Shown here: piece by piece, positions 16,844 to 25,531 of the stretch
How positions within the stretch are numbered: position 1 is the first letter of the stretch
Layout: every line of letters starts with the position of its first letter
DNA from: DASVEG01 sp035540495
GTDB lineage: Bacteria; Actinomycetota; Acidimicrobiia; Acidimicrobiales; CADCTF01
DNA: 64,000 bases
Direction of reading: 5' to 3'
Assembly (NCBI GenBank): GCA_035540495.1
Contig: DATLGL010000051.1
Coordinates: 1-64,000, forward strand
Program-made: the position numbers and the translations under genes
Notes under the pieces: generated by a model
The model's input: the letters and a program-made list of their open reading frames with translations, nothing else
What the model was told of the DNA's origin: nothing
The model's database searches: none

Positions 16844-18103
16844 TCAGCCGACGTCGTGCGCCCCGCCCGGCCGCCGTGCCGGGCGGCTGCGTGGCGCGTG
16901 ACTCGCGTCACGACCATGCCCCTGGAAGATCGTGCTCACGTTCTCGGGATCGAAGAAGTCCGGGATCGGCATGGTGCCGGCCTGGATGCTTGCGAACTGG
17001 TCCATCGACACCTGACTCCTGCTCACGGCCGCAAGTAGCTGCTGCATCTCGGCGGGCGGCGCCTCCAGCGACGCGAACTGGCTCGTCATCTCATACATGG
17101 GCAGCGCCTGCTCGTCTCGTTCCTTCTGGTAGAGCGCCATCGCCTCTCCGTACGACTCGCCGCCCGAGAGGGCGGCGTCGAGCGCGTTCACGAGCCGCTC
17201 GGCATCAAGAAACGCGTCGGTGATGCCCATCGCCGTGATCGGGTGCTTGTGATACCCGGCGTCACCGACGAGCGCCCAGCCCGGCCCGAACGGCTTCCGG
17301 AAGAACCCGGCGAGGTCGCCCGCGCCCCGGAACTGCGTCTCCCGGTTGCCGGCGCGGATGCGTGCGGCGAAGTCCGGTGCTTGCTCGAAAGCCTTCAGGT
17401 AGTTGCCTTCGATGTCACTGCGATTGGCCTTGAACTCATCCTCGGGCCAACCGGCCACGACGAGCGTGAGCCCGTCGTTGGTGGGGAAGGCCCCCCAGCC
17501 GCGCCGATCACGAACGAACACCTCGAACTCGGTCGACGGCACGCCGCTCCAGTACGCGTAGTAGACAGCGGCGAGGTTCGGCTTCTCGTTGTACTGCTCG
17601 GGCCTCGTAGCCTTGGCCACCGCGGATCGGCGGCCGTCGGCACCGACCACGACGCTCGCTCGTTCGACCGTCCCGTTCGTGCGGATGCCGACGACGGCGC
17701 CGTCCTCGATCACGATCTCGTCGACGTCGCAGCCTTGGCGGACCTCGACACCGGCGGCCGCGGCGGCATCGACGAGGATCTTGTCGAGCACCGTCCGCCG
17801 TGGCGCGTACGCAATGCCCACGCCGTCGGCTGGCCGCGGCGTTCCGGCGATCGTGAAGACGCCGAAGTCGAACCGGTACGTGGTTACGGCCGGGCAGTTC
17901 AGCTCGGCGATCGAGTCGGCCAGCCCCCATCGTGCGAGGGCGGCCATGCCGGGCGCGTGGATGAAGTGGGTCGAGAGGGTGTCACTCGGGAACGTGGCCT
18001 TGTCGACCAGGAGGACCCGGTAGCCCTTGCGGGCGAGCAGCATGGCGGTAGGCGAGCCGGCGCAGCGAGCGCCGATCACGATGACGTCGTAGTTCTTGGT
18101 CAT
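16844..18103 (-). CDS. FAD-dependent oxidoreductase (geranylgeranyl reductase-like)
   Basis: 419 residues from ATG 18103 (MTKNYDVIVIGARCAG). The FAD fold GARCAGSPTAMLLARKG, the motif VVGADGRRSAVA and the C-terminal GD box GWALVGDAGYHKHPITAMGI place it in the PHBH/geranylgeranyl-reductase superfamily. Substrates range from isoprenoid double bonds to aromatic rings; this one is undefined. It follows the LuxR regulator on the same strand with a 62-bp gap and may be controlled by it. A terminator lies just past its stop. Confidence 0.85.
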   Translation of the reverse strand: MTKNYDVIVIGARCAGSPTAMLLARKGYRVLLVDKATFPSDTLSTHFIHAPGMAALARWGLADSIAELNCPAVTTYRFDFGVFTIAGTPRPADGVGIAYAPRRTVLDKILVDAAAAAGVEVRQGCDVDEIVIEDGAVVGIRTNGTVERASVVVGADGRRSAVAKATRPEQYNEKPNLAAVYYAYWSGVPSTEFEVFVRDRRGWGAFPTNDGLTLVVAGWPEDEFKANRSDIEGNYLKAFEQAPDFAARIRAGNRETQFRGAGDLAGFFRKPFGPGWALVGDAGYHKHPITAMGITDAFLDAERLVNALDAALSGGESYGEAMALYQKERDEQALPMYEMTSQFASLEAPPAEMQQLLAAVSRSQVSMDQFASIQAGTMPIPDFFDPENVSTIFQGHGRDASHAPRSRPARRPGGAHDVG

Positions 18104-18165
18104 ACAGCCAAGTGTCTCGACCGACCCGCGGCGAAGCATCGGGTAGTTCGCCTATTTCGCGTCCC

Positions 18166-19794
18166 CTAATTCGCGTTCAGGCGACGGGCGGCGTACGCGG
18201 CCGCCTCGGCGCGGCCACGGAGGCCGAGCTTGGCGAGGATGCGACTGACGTGGTGCTCCACCGTCTTGCGGCTGATGTAGAGGCGGTCGGCGATCTCAGG
18301 GTTGCTCAGGCCTTGCCCAAGGAGTTCGAGCACCTCAACCTCTCTGCGGGTCAGCCCTCCTTCCCTGTCGGGCGGCTGGAGCGAGGCCACAACAGCGGCA
18401 GCGGCCTGGACGTCACGACGTGCGCCGAGACGGTTGAAGGCATCGAGGGCGGCGGTCGCTTCTGCTCGAGCGACGGCGGGACGCTCACCGGCGACGGCGC
18501 GTGCCAGGGCCAGCCGGGTACGAGCGAGGTCGACCTGCAGGCCGGCTCGCGAGAAGGCAGCCAGCGCCTCGGAGAGGCAGGCCCGAGGGTCGCCCGTCGA
18601 GGTCGCGAGGCAGACCTTTCCGCGCGCCAGTGCGGCGCTCGCGCAGAGGTAGTCGGTCGGTGTCGCTCGCGCCATCGCCTCGAGACGTTCGGTGGTGGCC
18701 GTGGCACCGGTTACGTCGGCGTCGGCGAGCTGCACGTCGACGAGCAGGGCGAGCAGTCGCCCGTAGCCGCCGTTGGCGGGCAGGCCGAGCGCGCGCTCCA
18801 AGCGGTCCCGTGCCAGCGCGACCTCCCCGCGGGCGAGGTGGAGCGAGGCCAGCGTGTGCGCGACGTCCGGGTTCTCCTCGAACCCGGACAGCATCTCGCG
18901 GGCCTCGTCGAGGCGACCTTGATGCAGCCGCAGCTCGGCGAGCCGCCATGCGGTGTGCACGGTGAGCGCGCTGGCATAGTCGCGAAGGCCTCGCGCCGCC
19001 GCGAGCAGCACGCGCTCGGCTTCGACCCAACGTCCGGCGGCTGTGAGTACGCCCCCGTAGTGCGAACGGCAGAGCGCGGCCATCGAGCGCATGTGGAACC
19101 GCTCGGCCAGGTCGTTCACGGCGCGCATCCATTGATCGGCGCGGGCGATGTCGTAGGTCCGTTCGCAAGCGCCGAGGAGGAAACACAGGATCTCGTCGGA
19201 GACGGTCATGTCGGTGACCTCCCCGGCACACACCGCCGCGAGGGCCTCATCGAGCATCGGCATCCCCTCGTCGACCTTGTCCTGGGCGACGAGGTGCATC
19301 CCGATGTAGGCGAGGGCCTGGAACTCGAGGTTGGGATCGCGGTGTGCTCGGCCGATCCGGAGCGCCTCGCGGAAGTGGGCTTCGCGCTCGTCGTGCGTGC
19401 CTTCGCCGTGCTGGCCTCTGATGAGTTCGAGTCGCCCGCGCTCGAGCTCGCCGCCGATCTCGTCAAGCAGCGTCGCGGCCCGCTGCATCCAACCGTGGAA
19501 CAAGGCCCAGTCGCCCTGCCCGCCGCCGTGATGGAAGGCGATCATCCGCGCACAGCCGTACGCGCCGATTGCGTCGCCCTCCTTCCGGTATGCCGTGTAG
19601 GCGCGCTCGTACATGTCGCGGCTGGGCCGGCTGTAGTCGGACTCCATGTGCAGCGCCTCGGCCAACCCGCTCAGGGTGACGCCGCACTCCTTCTCCGCGA
19701 CAGCGGCTTCGAAGGCGACACGAGCAGCGGCGGCATCGCCGACTCGCAAGGACGCACGGCCCTGCTCTATCAGCGCCTCGACCGCACGTGCCAC
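18166..19794 (-). CDS. LuxR-family regulator with TPR-like sensor region
   Basis: A 542-residue protein. Residues 1-470 are a series of helical pairs rich in Ala, Leu and Arg that look like tetratricopeptide repeats (ALAYIGMHLVAQDKVDEGMP; LASLHLARGEVALARDRLER). The C-terminal LuxR helix-turn-helix is GLTRREVEVLELLGQGLSNP followed by EIADRLYISRKTVEHHVSRI. It resembles the C-terminal half of large MalT/LAL regulators but lacks the NTPase domain. It may regulate the adjacent FAD enzyme gene. An antisense frame of 628 codons runs along it and is a shadow. Confidence 0.88.
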   Translation of the reverse strand: MARAVEALIEQGRASLRVGDAAAARVAFEAAVAEKECGVTLSGLAEALHMESDYSRPSRDMYERAYTAYRKEGDAIGAYGCARMIAFHHGGGQGDWALFHGWMQRAATLLDEIGGELERGRLELIRGQHGEGTHDEREAHFREALRIGRAHRDPNLEFQALAYIGMHLVAQDKVDEGMPMLDEALAAVCAGEVTDMTVSDEILCFLLGACERTYDIARADQWMRAVNDLAERFHMRSMAALCRSHYGGVLTAAGRWVEAERVLLAAARGLRDYASALTVHTAWRLAELRLHQGRLDEAREMLSGFEENPDVAHTLASLHLARGEVALARDRLERALGLPANGGYGRLLALLVDVQLADADVTGATATTERLEAMARATPTDYLCASAALARGKVCLATSTGDPRACLSEALAAFSRAGLQVDLARTRLALARAVAGERPAVARAEATAALDAFNRLGARRDVQAAAAVVASLQPPDREGGLTRREVEVLELLGQGLSNPEIADRLYISRKTVEHHVSRILAKLGLRGRAEAAAYAARRLNAN

Positions 19795-19849
19795 AGATCA
19801 GACGCTATTCCGCAGCTCCCGCTGCCGCGAGGCTCCACCGTCCCCCGCG

Positions 19850-20057
19850 GTGCTGCACCCACTTGCGCACCGACTCGGCCCCATAGCCAAGCTGCTCCGC
19901 GACCCGCTGGATCGTCCCCTGCGACGTGCCCAGCTCCTTGCGCAACTGACGCACCAACCTCACCGCCTGCGCCTTCTCCTCCGGCGTGTAGCGCCTAGTG
20001 TTCGGCTTCCCGGGTGTGACTTCCTTCGGCATGACTCCATCCTCGTTTCCAAGGTCA
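19850..20057 (-). mobile_element. Remnant of an IS3-family element with truncated orfA
   Basis: On the minus strand the putative element end TGACCTTGGAAACGAGG lies at 20057, followed by ATG at 20032 and the start of a well-known IS3-type OrfA: MPKEVTPGKPNTRRYTPEEK, the segment AQAVRLVRQLRKELGTSQGT, and the helix-turn-helix VAEQLGYGAESVRKWVQ. The similarity stops there, near 19853; the rest of orfA, the whole of orfB and the other end are missing. It interrupts the 5' end of a VOC gene at 20058. Confidence 0.7.
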
Positions 20058-20401
20058 GGAGCCTCCAACGATCCCAGGGCGATTCAGAATTCTGGGCGGC
20101 GGCGCTGGGCTATCGCCGGGTCGGTTCGGCTGGGCAGTACGTGGTGCTCGTGCCTGGCGAGGCGGGCTCACCCAAGCTGCTGCTCCAGAAGGTGGCGGAG
20201 TCGAAGACGGTGAAGAATCGGATGCACCTCGACATCGAGACCGCTGACATCGATGCGGAGGCGGCGCGTCTCGAAGAGCTGGGTGCTCGTCGCGTCGCGA
20301 GCGACGCGATGAGTGAGCACGGGAGCCGGTGGTGCCTGATGGCCGACCCCGAGGGCAACGAGTTCTGCGTCTGCGACGGCGGGTCAGGCGCGAGCGTCTG
20401 A
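20058..20401 (+). pseudogene. VOC-family gene cut by the IS3 remnant and frameshifted
   Basis: From about 20088 the frame to 20401 reads EFWAAALGYRRVG, QYVVLVPGEAGSPKLLLQKV, MHLDIETADIDAEAARLEEL and WCLMADPEGNEFCVC, a clear Glyoxalase_6-type VOC domain. The expected first strand (xxCxDPxxLAxFW) is missing. Just upstream, in another frame, ASNDPRAI appears, which fits that element after a one-base shift near 20085. No start codon precedes the domain, because sequence up to 20057 belongs to the IS remnant. Confidence 0.65.
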
Positions 20402-20462
20402 ACGCCGTCGAAGGACACGGCGCCGCGCTGCTGTTGCTGTTGCAGCCGCCCCGGCGTCGACC

Positions 20463-21455
20463 GTGCCGACTCGCGGGAACATCGCGGTGAACCGGCGCCG
20501 AGGATCGTCTAGATATGCGTCAGTGTCGGTACAGGCGCCGGTGACCGTCGACGACCTTCGAACGGTTCTCGCTGCGGTGCACGCCGCGGACGACATCGAC
20601 GAGCTTCCACGCGACCTCGGTTCTCCAGAGCGAACGAGCGTGTTCATCATCGGCGACATCGTCGTGAAGATCGATTTGAGTGCGGTCCAACGGGCCACGC
20701 GCGAACGAGCCGCGCTCGACCACCTCGTGGCGACAGACCTGCCGGTTCCCCGGTGCGTCGGTTCCGGCGTCCTCGCGGACGGGCGTGAGTGGATCGCGAT
20801 CACGCGTATGGATGGCGTACCCCCACCGGATGCTGCTCGCCCCGTGCATGAGCTCTCTCGCTCACTGGCCTCGGAGCTCGGCGCGATCACCGCCCGGTTG
20901 CATGCCGTTCCAGGCCCGGGATACATCGGGCCGGCAAACCGGCGGTTCAGCTCGTATGTCGAGAAGGCGGCGCGCCAGAGCCGACGGATGACCGATCTCG
21001 GATATGGCACGCACTGCGTTCCGCGCGAAGAGGTCGATGACCTGATGGCCCTGCTCGACCGCACCCGCCAATGCCTGGCGACAGCGCCAGGGCCGCCTCG
21101 GCTGGTTCATGGCGACGTGCAGCCTCGCAACGTGCTCGTCGACGGCTCCGGCGCTATCACGGCACTCCTCGACTTCGAGGTGGCGGGTGGCGGCGATCCG
21201 ACCGAGGACTTCGCTCTCGTGGGACTCGACTGGCATGCACCCGGGTTCGCGGCGTTCTGCGAGGGCTACGCCGAGCGCGGCGGCAGACTCGACACTGACG
21301 CACCGTTCCGCGTAGCCCACCACGTCGGACGTTGGGCCATGGCCGTGTTCGTGTACCTCGGCGCGTTCGCGCCGGCGTACGTGGAGCCGGCGCGCCGGGC
21401 GGTGTCGCGGCTACGCGCCGGGGAGGTCCCCTATCTCGGTCCTGCGCTCACCTGA
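20463..21455 (+). CDS. APH-superfamily phosphotransferase
   Basis: 330 residues from GTG 20463; a second GTG at 20523 (VSVQAPVTVDDL) is a plausible shorter start. The catalytic loop LVHGDVQPRNVLVDGSGAIT contains HGDxxxxN and the metal site is LLDFEVAGGGDPTEDFALVG, both fully canonical, unlike the homologue at 10173. The N lobe has VFIIGDIVVKIDL with the ATP-binding lysine. It phosphorylates an unknown small molecule; macrolide or aminoglycoside resistance cannot be claimed. Confidence 0.85.
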   Translation: MPTRGNIAVNRRRGSSRYASVSVQAPVTVDDLRTVLAAVHAADDIDELPRDLGSPERTSVFIIGDIVVKIDLSAVQRATRERAALDHLVATDLPVPRCVGSGVLADGREWIAITRMDGVPPPDAARPVHELSRSLASELGAITARLHAVPGPGYIGPANRRFSSYVEKAARQSRRMTDLGYGTHCVPREEVDDLMALLDRTRQCLATAPGPPRLVHGDVQPRNVLVDGSGAITALLDFEVAGGGDPTEDFALVGLDWHAPGFAAFCEGYAERGGRLDTDAPFRVAHHVGRWAMAVFVYLGAFAPAYVEPARRAVSRLRAGEVPYLGPALT

Positions 21456-21623
21456 CGGAAACCGGCGACGCAGGTGCGAAGAGCTTCATCACGCGCGCCC
21501 ACAGCCCCCGGCAACGGAACCTCCCGGGCGGTTGGGACTGTCGCCCGATGCGCTCGGGACAGCGGGAGCCACACCTTGAGCATCGACGCCTCCACACTGG
21601 AGGCGACGGAGGAGGGGAGCATC

Positions 21624-22283
21624 GTGACAACGATCGAACACACCGACGGCACGGCCGTCGTGGGTGCTTCAAGAGGGTGGCTGGTGGCACCCGTAGTCGG
21701 CATCGTGGCTGCCGCTGGGGTCATGTTCACCGGTGCAGGGTTCTCGGTGACTGACGACCTGCCCGTCGCGACGATGTTGGAGAAGCTCGAGGACGCTCGG
21801 TCGACGTTGCTGCTCGGCGGCGCTGTCCAGGCCTTCGCGGCGATGGGAGTCGTCGTGTTCGGCGCGTGGCTGTTCATGCGGCTGAGAGCGGTGGGACCCA
21901 CCGGCGCAATGACGTCTTCGGTGGCGGCCGGCGGTTGTGGCCTGACCGCCGCGATGATGGCCGTGGCGGCGGCGCACACCCAACTGGCGACCTACGACGC
22001 AAACGCAGCCGTCGATGCTGCGGTCCCGCTCACGTTGCACACGCTCGAGGAGAACCTGTTCGCCGGCGCATGGTGCTCCCTCGCGCTCGTCGCTGGTGCA
22101 GTGGCCGTGGCCGCCCTGCGCCACCGCATAGTGCCGAGCTGGTTCGGCGGCGTGAGCGCGTTCATCGCAGTACTGCTCGTCGTGCTGCAGGTGGTCCTCC
22201 CATGGGCCGGATGGTTCCCGGCCACGATCTGGTTGATCGTCGCCGGCTTCGGTCTCCGGCCCCGGCAGCGCACCACCACATGA
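21624..22283 (+). CDS. Membrane protein of unknown function
   Basis: 219 residues from GTG 21624, preceded by ggaggggagc, a strong ribosome-binding site. Five hydrophobic segments are visible, for example LVAPVVGIVAAAGVMFTGAG, TLLLGGAVQAFAAMGVVVFG, VAAGGCGLTAAMMAVAAA and GGVSAFIAVLLVVLQVVLPW. It lies just before the sensor kinase (19-bp gap) on the same strand and may be cotranscribed with it, possibly as an accessory sensor. Family not recognised. Confidence 0.75.
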   Translation: MTTIEHTDGTAVVGASRGWLVAPVVGIVAAAGVMFTGAGFSVTDDLPVATMLEKLEDARSTLLLGGAVQAFAAMGVVVFGAWLFMRLRAVGPTGAMTSSVAAGGCGLTAAMMAVAAAHTQLATYDANAAVDAAVPLTLHTLEENLFAGAWCSLALVAGAVAVAALRHRIVPSWFGGVSAFIAVLLVVLQVVLPWAGWFPATIWLIVAGFGLRPRQRTTT

Positions 22284-22302
22284 TCGAGCGACACTGATCC
22301 GC

Positions 22303-24300
22303 ATGTCGGTGGCAGGGCTTCGGGTAGCTCCAGGCGGCGTCGGCCTCGCGGTCGGCGCCGTCGCACTGCTCCGCATGGCGCTGTCGATCGACTTCGGCAG
22401 TCAGGCCGACGCCGACACGTTCTTCTGGTACGTCGAACTGGCGGCAGCGTTCACCGCCGCGGCCGCCGGCAGCTGGTTGGTATGGCGGTCACCAACCAGC
22501 GCCGCAGGGTGGATGCTGCAGCTGGCGTCGGTCGCTTTGGCGCTGAGCGCGCTGACGGCGACCGCCGCCACGCTCGAAGGGTCGTGGCGGCCTTTCGGAT
22601 CTGCAACCCTCGACGTGCAGCTTTGGACGAACCTCCTTGGCCGTGCCGTCCTCATCGCGACGGCGATCGTGGCCATCCCCGACCGGCTCGTGTCCGGGCG
22701 GGTCGGCGGCGGCGTCGGCACGGCGCTCGCCGCCGCGGCCGTCGTCGGGGTCACGGCTGCCCTCCTGGTGAGAAGCAACGCGGACGCCCTTGTGGACACG
22801 CCGTTGGGGTTCGGCAATCGCGCGTGGGTCGAGGCCGCCTCCGGGATCGGGTCGTGGATCTTCCTCGCACTCCTCGCCATCCACGCAGCGTCGCTCGTCC
22901 TCCTGGCACGCCAGCGCGGCGGTGAGCCGACCCTGTTCCAGGTCGTCGGGTGGACGGTTGCAGCCTGTGCGACACCGGCCGCATTCCCAGCGGTCGCGGA
23001 CCGGCTACCGGCGCCGGTGGTCGACGTGATGGCTGCCGTCGCCCTCCCAATCCTCCCGGTGGTCTCGGTCGTGGCGTTGCTACGGGCGTTGTCCTGGACC
23101 GTCGGGCGTCTCGTGAGCAGGTCGATCGTGTGGGGCCTGCTGTCACTGGCGGTCGTGCTGGTGCAGGCCCTGGCGGTAGCGGTCGCCGCCTCCCTCGGTA
23201 CCCGGATCGGCTTCACAGTGGCGGTCGCAGCGACGGTGCTCTTCGCGACCGGGTTCCAGGCGGCGAGAGGACGTCTACAGGCGAGCGTCGACCGGTTGCT
23301 CTACGGCGCGGGACGCGACCCATGGCGGGCACTCGACGACATCGGGCTGCGCATGGAGGTCGCCGCCGACCACGACACCGTTCTGCCAGAGCTGGCGAGC
23401 GCGATCGCGGAGGCGTTCGGCACGGCCGTCGTCATCGAACTGGCGACCGCCGCGTGCGAAGTGGAAGCAGCCCGAGCCGGGGCCATCGATCCTGCCGGGC
23501 ACACACACGAATGGCCACTGGTTCACCAAGGAGAGCGCGTGGGCACCCTCAGCGTCGTCGCGCCAGCCAACGCGGGCCTCCGATCCGGTGATGTTGCCGC
23601 GCTCGCCAACCTCGCCCGCCAAGCCGCGGTGGCGGCGTTCGCTGTTCGCACCGCGACGGAGCTCCGCCGGTCGAAAGCGGACCTCGTGGCCGCGGTGGAA
23701 GAAGAACGAAAGCGCCTGCAACACGACCTGCACGACGGCCTCGGCCCGCGGCTCGCCGGCGTCGCGCTCGGCATCCGGGCCGCTCGCAACCAATACGCGG
23801 CAGGCGGCGACCCCGACGACCTGCTGGCGCTGCTCACCGACGAGGTGGAGGGCGGCGTCGAGGACGTGCGCCGCATCGTGCACGACCTCCGACCCGCTGC
23901 CCTCGATCAACTCGGGCTCGTCGGCGCCATCCGCGCCTACGCCGAGCGGTGCTCGACGGCCGAGCTGTCGGTCACGGTCGACGTCGCGGACCAGATCCCG
24001 ATGCTGTCAGCGGCGACCGAAGTTGCCGCGTATCGCATCACGACCGAAGCCATCACCAACGTAACCCGGCACGCCCGAGCGCGGCATTGCCGGGTCCGCA
24101 TCGGCTCCCGCACGAACGGGATCGTCGTCGAAGTCGAAGATGACGGTGTCGGGCTCGGTGATGGTGCCCGAGGGGGCCTCGGGCTCGCGTCGATGCGTGA
24201 CCGCAGCGCCAGCGTCGGTGGCCGGCTCCTGATCGACGTCGCTCCCACTGGTGGGGTGCGTCTCGTCGCCGACCTACCCGGGGAGGTCCGTCCTGCCTGA
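22303..24300 (+). CDS. NarL-type sensor histidine kinase
   Basis: A 665-residue protein with seven to nine membrane helices in the first 320 residues, then a GAF-like region (about 350-450). The HisKA_3 dimerisation box EEERKRLQHDLHDGLGPRLA holds the phosphoacceptor histidine. The ATPase part has ITNVTRHARARHCRV (N box), VEDDGVGLGDG (G1) and GGLGLASMRDR (G2). It should phosphorylate the response regulator encoded directly downstream, whose frame overlaps its last codons. The signal is unknown. Confidence 0.92.
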   Translation: MSVAGLRVAPGGVGLAVGAVALLRMALSIDFGSQADADTFFWYVELAAAFTAAAAGSWLVWRSPTSAAGWMLQLASVALALSALTATAATLEGSWRPFGSATLDVQLWTNLLGRAVLIATAIVAIPDRLVSGRVGGGVGTALAAAAVVGVTAALLVRSNADALVDTPLGFGNRAWVEAASGIGSWIFLALLAIHAASLVLLARQRGGEPTLFQVVGWTVAACATPAAFPAVADRLPAPVVDVMAAVALPILPVVSVVALLRALSWTVGRLVSRSIVWGLLSLAVVLVQALAVAVAASLGTRIGFTVAVAATVLFATGFQAARGRLQASVDRLLYGAGRDPWRALDDIGLRMEVAADHDTVLPELASAIAEAFGTAVVIELATAACEVEAARAGAIDPAGHTHEWPLVHQGERVGTLSVVAPANAGLRSGDVAALANLARQAAVAAFAVRTATELRRSKADLVAAVEEERKRLQHDLHDGLGPRLAGVALGIRAARNQYAAGGDPDDLLALLTDEVEGGVEDVRRIVHDLRPAALDQLGLVGAIRAYAERCSTAELSVTVDVADQIPMLSAATEVAAYRITTEAITNVTRHARARHCRVRIGSRTNGIVVEVEDDGVGLGDGARGGLGLASMRDRSASVGGRLLIDVAPTGGVRLVADLPGEVRPA

Positions 24301-24958
24301 GCAACAAGCGCGCGATCGGATACGAATCGTCGTCGTCGATGACCATCCCGTGTTCCGCATGGGAATGACCGCGCTCCTCAACTCACTCGAGGCGTTGGAG
24401 GTCGTCGCGGAGGCAGGCTCGGTGGCCGAGGCGATCGACTGCGTGGCCACCTGCCGACCGGATGTCGTGGTGATGGACCTGCAACTGCCCGACGGTTCGG
24501 GCGTGACGGCGACGAGAAACATCCTCACCGTCGACCCGACCATCGGCGTGCTCGTCGTCACGATGTTCGCCGACGACGACGCAGTGTTCGCCGCGATGCG
24601 CGCAGGTGCTCGCGGCTACCTCGTGAAGGGCGCTGGTCAGGAGGAGATCGAGCGTGCCGTTCGCGCGGTCGCCGCGGGTGAAGCCATCCTTGGCCCGACG
24701 GTCGCTCAACGCGCCATGGCGATGTTCACCGTTCGGGGCACCGCCAGTGCCTTCCCATCGCTCACGCAGCGGGAGCAGGAAGTCCTCGATCTCCTCGCGC
24801 GAGGTCTCGACAACCACGCCATCGGCAACCGGCTCGGCATCAACGAGAAGACGATCCGGAACCACGTGAGCAACGTCTTCACGAAGCTTCAGGTCACCGA
24901 CCGGTCCCAGGCCATCGTCAAGGCGCGTGAGGCTGGCCTCGGCCGCGAGCCAGAGTGA
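24251..24958 (+). CDS. NarL/LuxR-type response regulator
   Basis: The receiver domain starts at IRIVVVDDHPVFRMGMTALL; the phosphorylated aspartate is in VVVMDLQLPDGSG and the conserved lysine in GYLVKGA. The C-terminal LuxR helix-turn-helix is LTQREQEVLDLLARGLDNHA with INEKTIRNHVSNVFTKLQV. The only ordinary in-frame start is GTG 24251, which overlaps the kinase gene by 50 bp and adds about 22 residues before the domain; initiation nearer 24293 at a rare codon cannot be excluded. It pairs with the upstream kinase. Confidence 0.9.
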   Translation: MGCVSSPTYPGRSVLPEQQARDRIRIVVVDDHPVFRMGMTALLNSLEALEVVAEAGSVAEAIDCVATCRPDVVVMDLQLPDGSGVTATRNILTVDPTIGVLVVTMFADDDAVFAAMRAGARGYLVKGAGQEEIERAVRAVAAGEAILGPTVAQRAMAMFTVRGTASAFPSLTQREQEVLDLLARGLDNHAIGNRLGINEKTIRNHVSNVFTKLQVTDRSQAIVKAREAGLGREPE

Positions 24959-24968
24959 TCGGCGGTGC

Positions 24969-25469
24969 TCACACGTCGTAGAACGTGGTGTCGTACCGGC
25001 CGTACAACTCGGTCCACGTGTCGATGTCCGGGGCGCCGCCCGTTCTCTCGATGATCTGGGCGAGCTCTCGGAAGTAGTTGGCGAACCGCCCGGGGTTGAA
25101 GGTCCCGACGATGCATCCGAGGTCGTCGCCTGCGTTGCGGAACGTGTGCGGCGTGCCGCGAGGCAGGAACAGGAACGAACCCTTCGACATCTCCACGACC
25201 TGATCGCCCATGATGAACTCGTAGGTGCCATCCACGACGTAGAAGGTCTCGTCGTGGGCATGGTGCACGTGCTGTGGTGGTCCCTGCACACCGGGCTCGG
25301 ACAGATACTCGTAGAAGGCGACCGCACCGTTGGTCGGGACGTCATCGACCTTGAGGCGCATCGTGCTGGCGCCGAGGAACCGCAGGCGTTCACCGCCATT
25401 CGGCTCGACGACGAGGAAGTCGGATGCTGGACGTCGCAGGATCCGCCCTTGAGGATCGGTGGTGATCAT
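24969..25469 (-). CDS. Cupin-domain protein
   Basis: 166 residues from ATG 25469. The cupin motif 1 is PPQHVHHAHDETFYVVDGTY (G(X)5HXH(X)3,4E(X)6G pattern) and motif 2 is LPRGTPHTFRNAG, giving a likely metal site of three histidines and a glutamate. The remaining 50 residues form a helical tail (YFRELAQIIERTGGAPD). Such proteins are dioxygenases, isomerases or binding proteins. It ends 10 bp from the convergent response regulator gene. Confidence 0.82.
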   Translation of the reverse strand: MITTDPQGRILRRPASDFLVVEPNGGERLRFLGASTMRLKVDDVPTNGAVAFYEYLSEPGVQGPPQHVHHAHDETFYVVDGTYEFIMGDQVVEMSKGSFLFLPRGTPHTFRNAGDDLGCIVGTFNPGRFANYFRELAQIIERTGGAPDIDTWTELYGRYDTTFYDV

Positions 25470-25531
25470 GGGTGGAGGATGCGCTCCTCTCGGCTGCGCC
25501 GCATCCCCGACGTCGGCCAAGTTCGACCCGG

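Noticed and set aside
18112..19998. 628-codon open frame on the plus strand
   Set aside because: It is antisense to the LuxR regulator, whose domains are clear. Long antisense frames are expected at this GC content; composition is Arg/Gly/His-rich without motifs.
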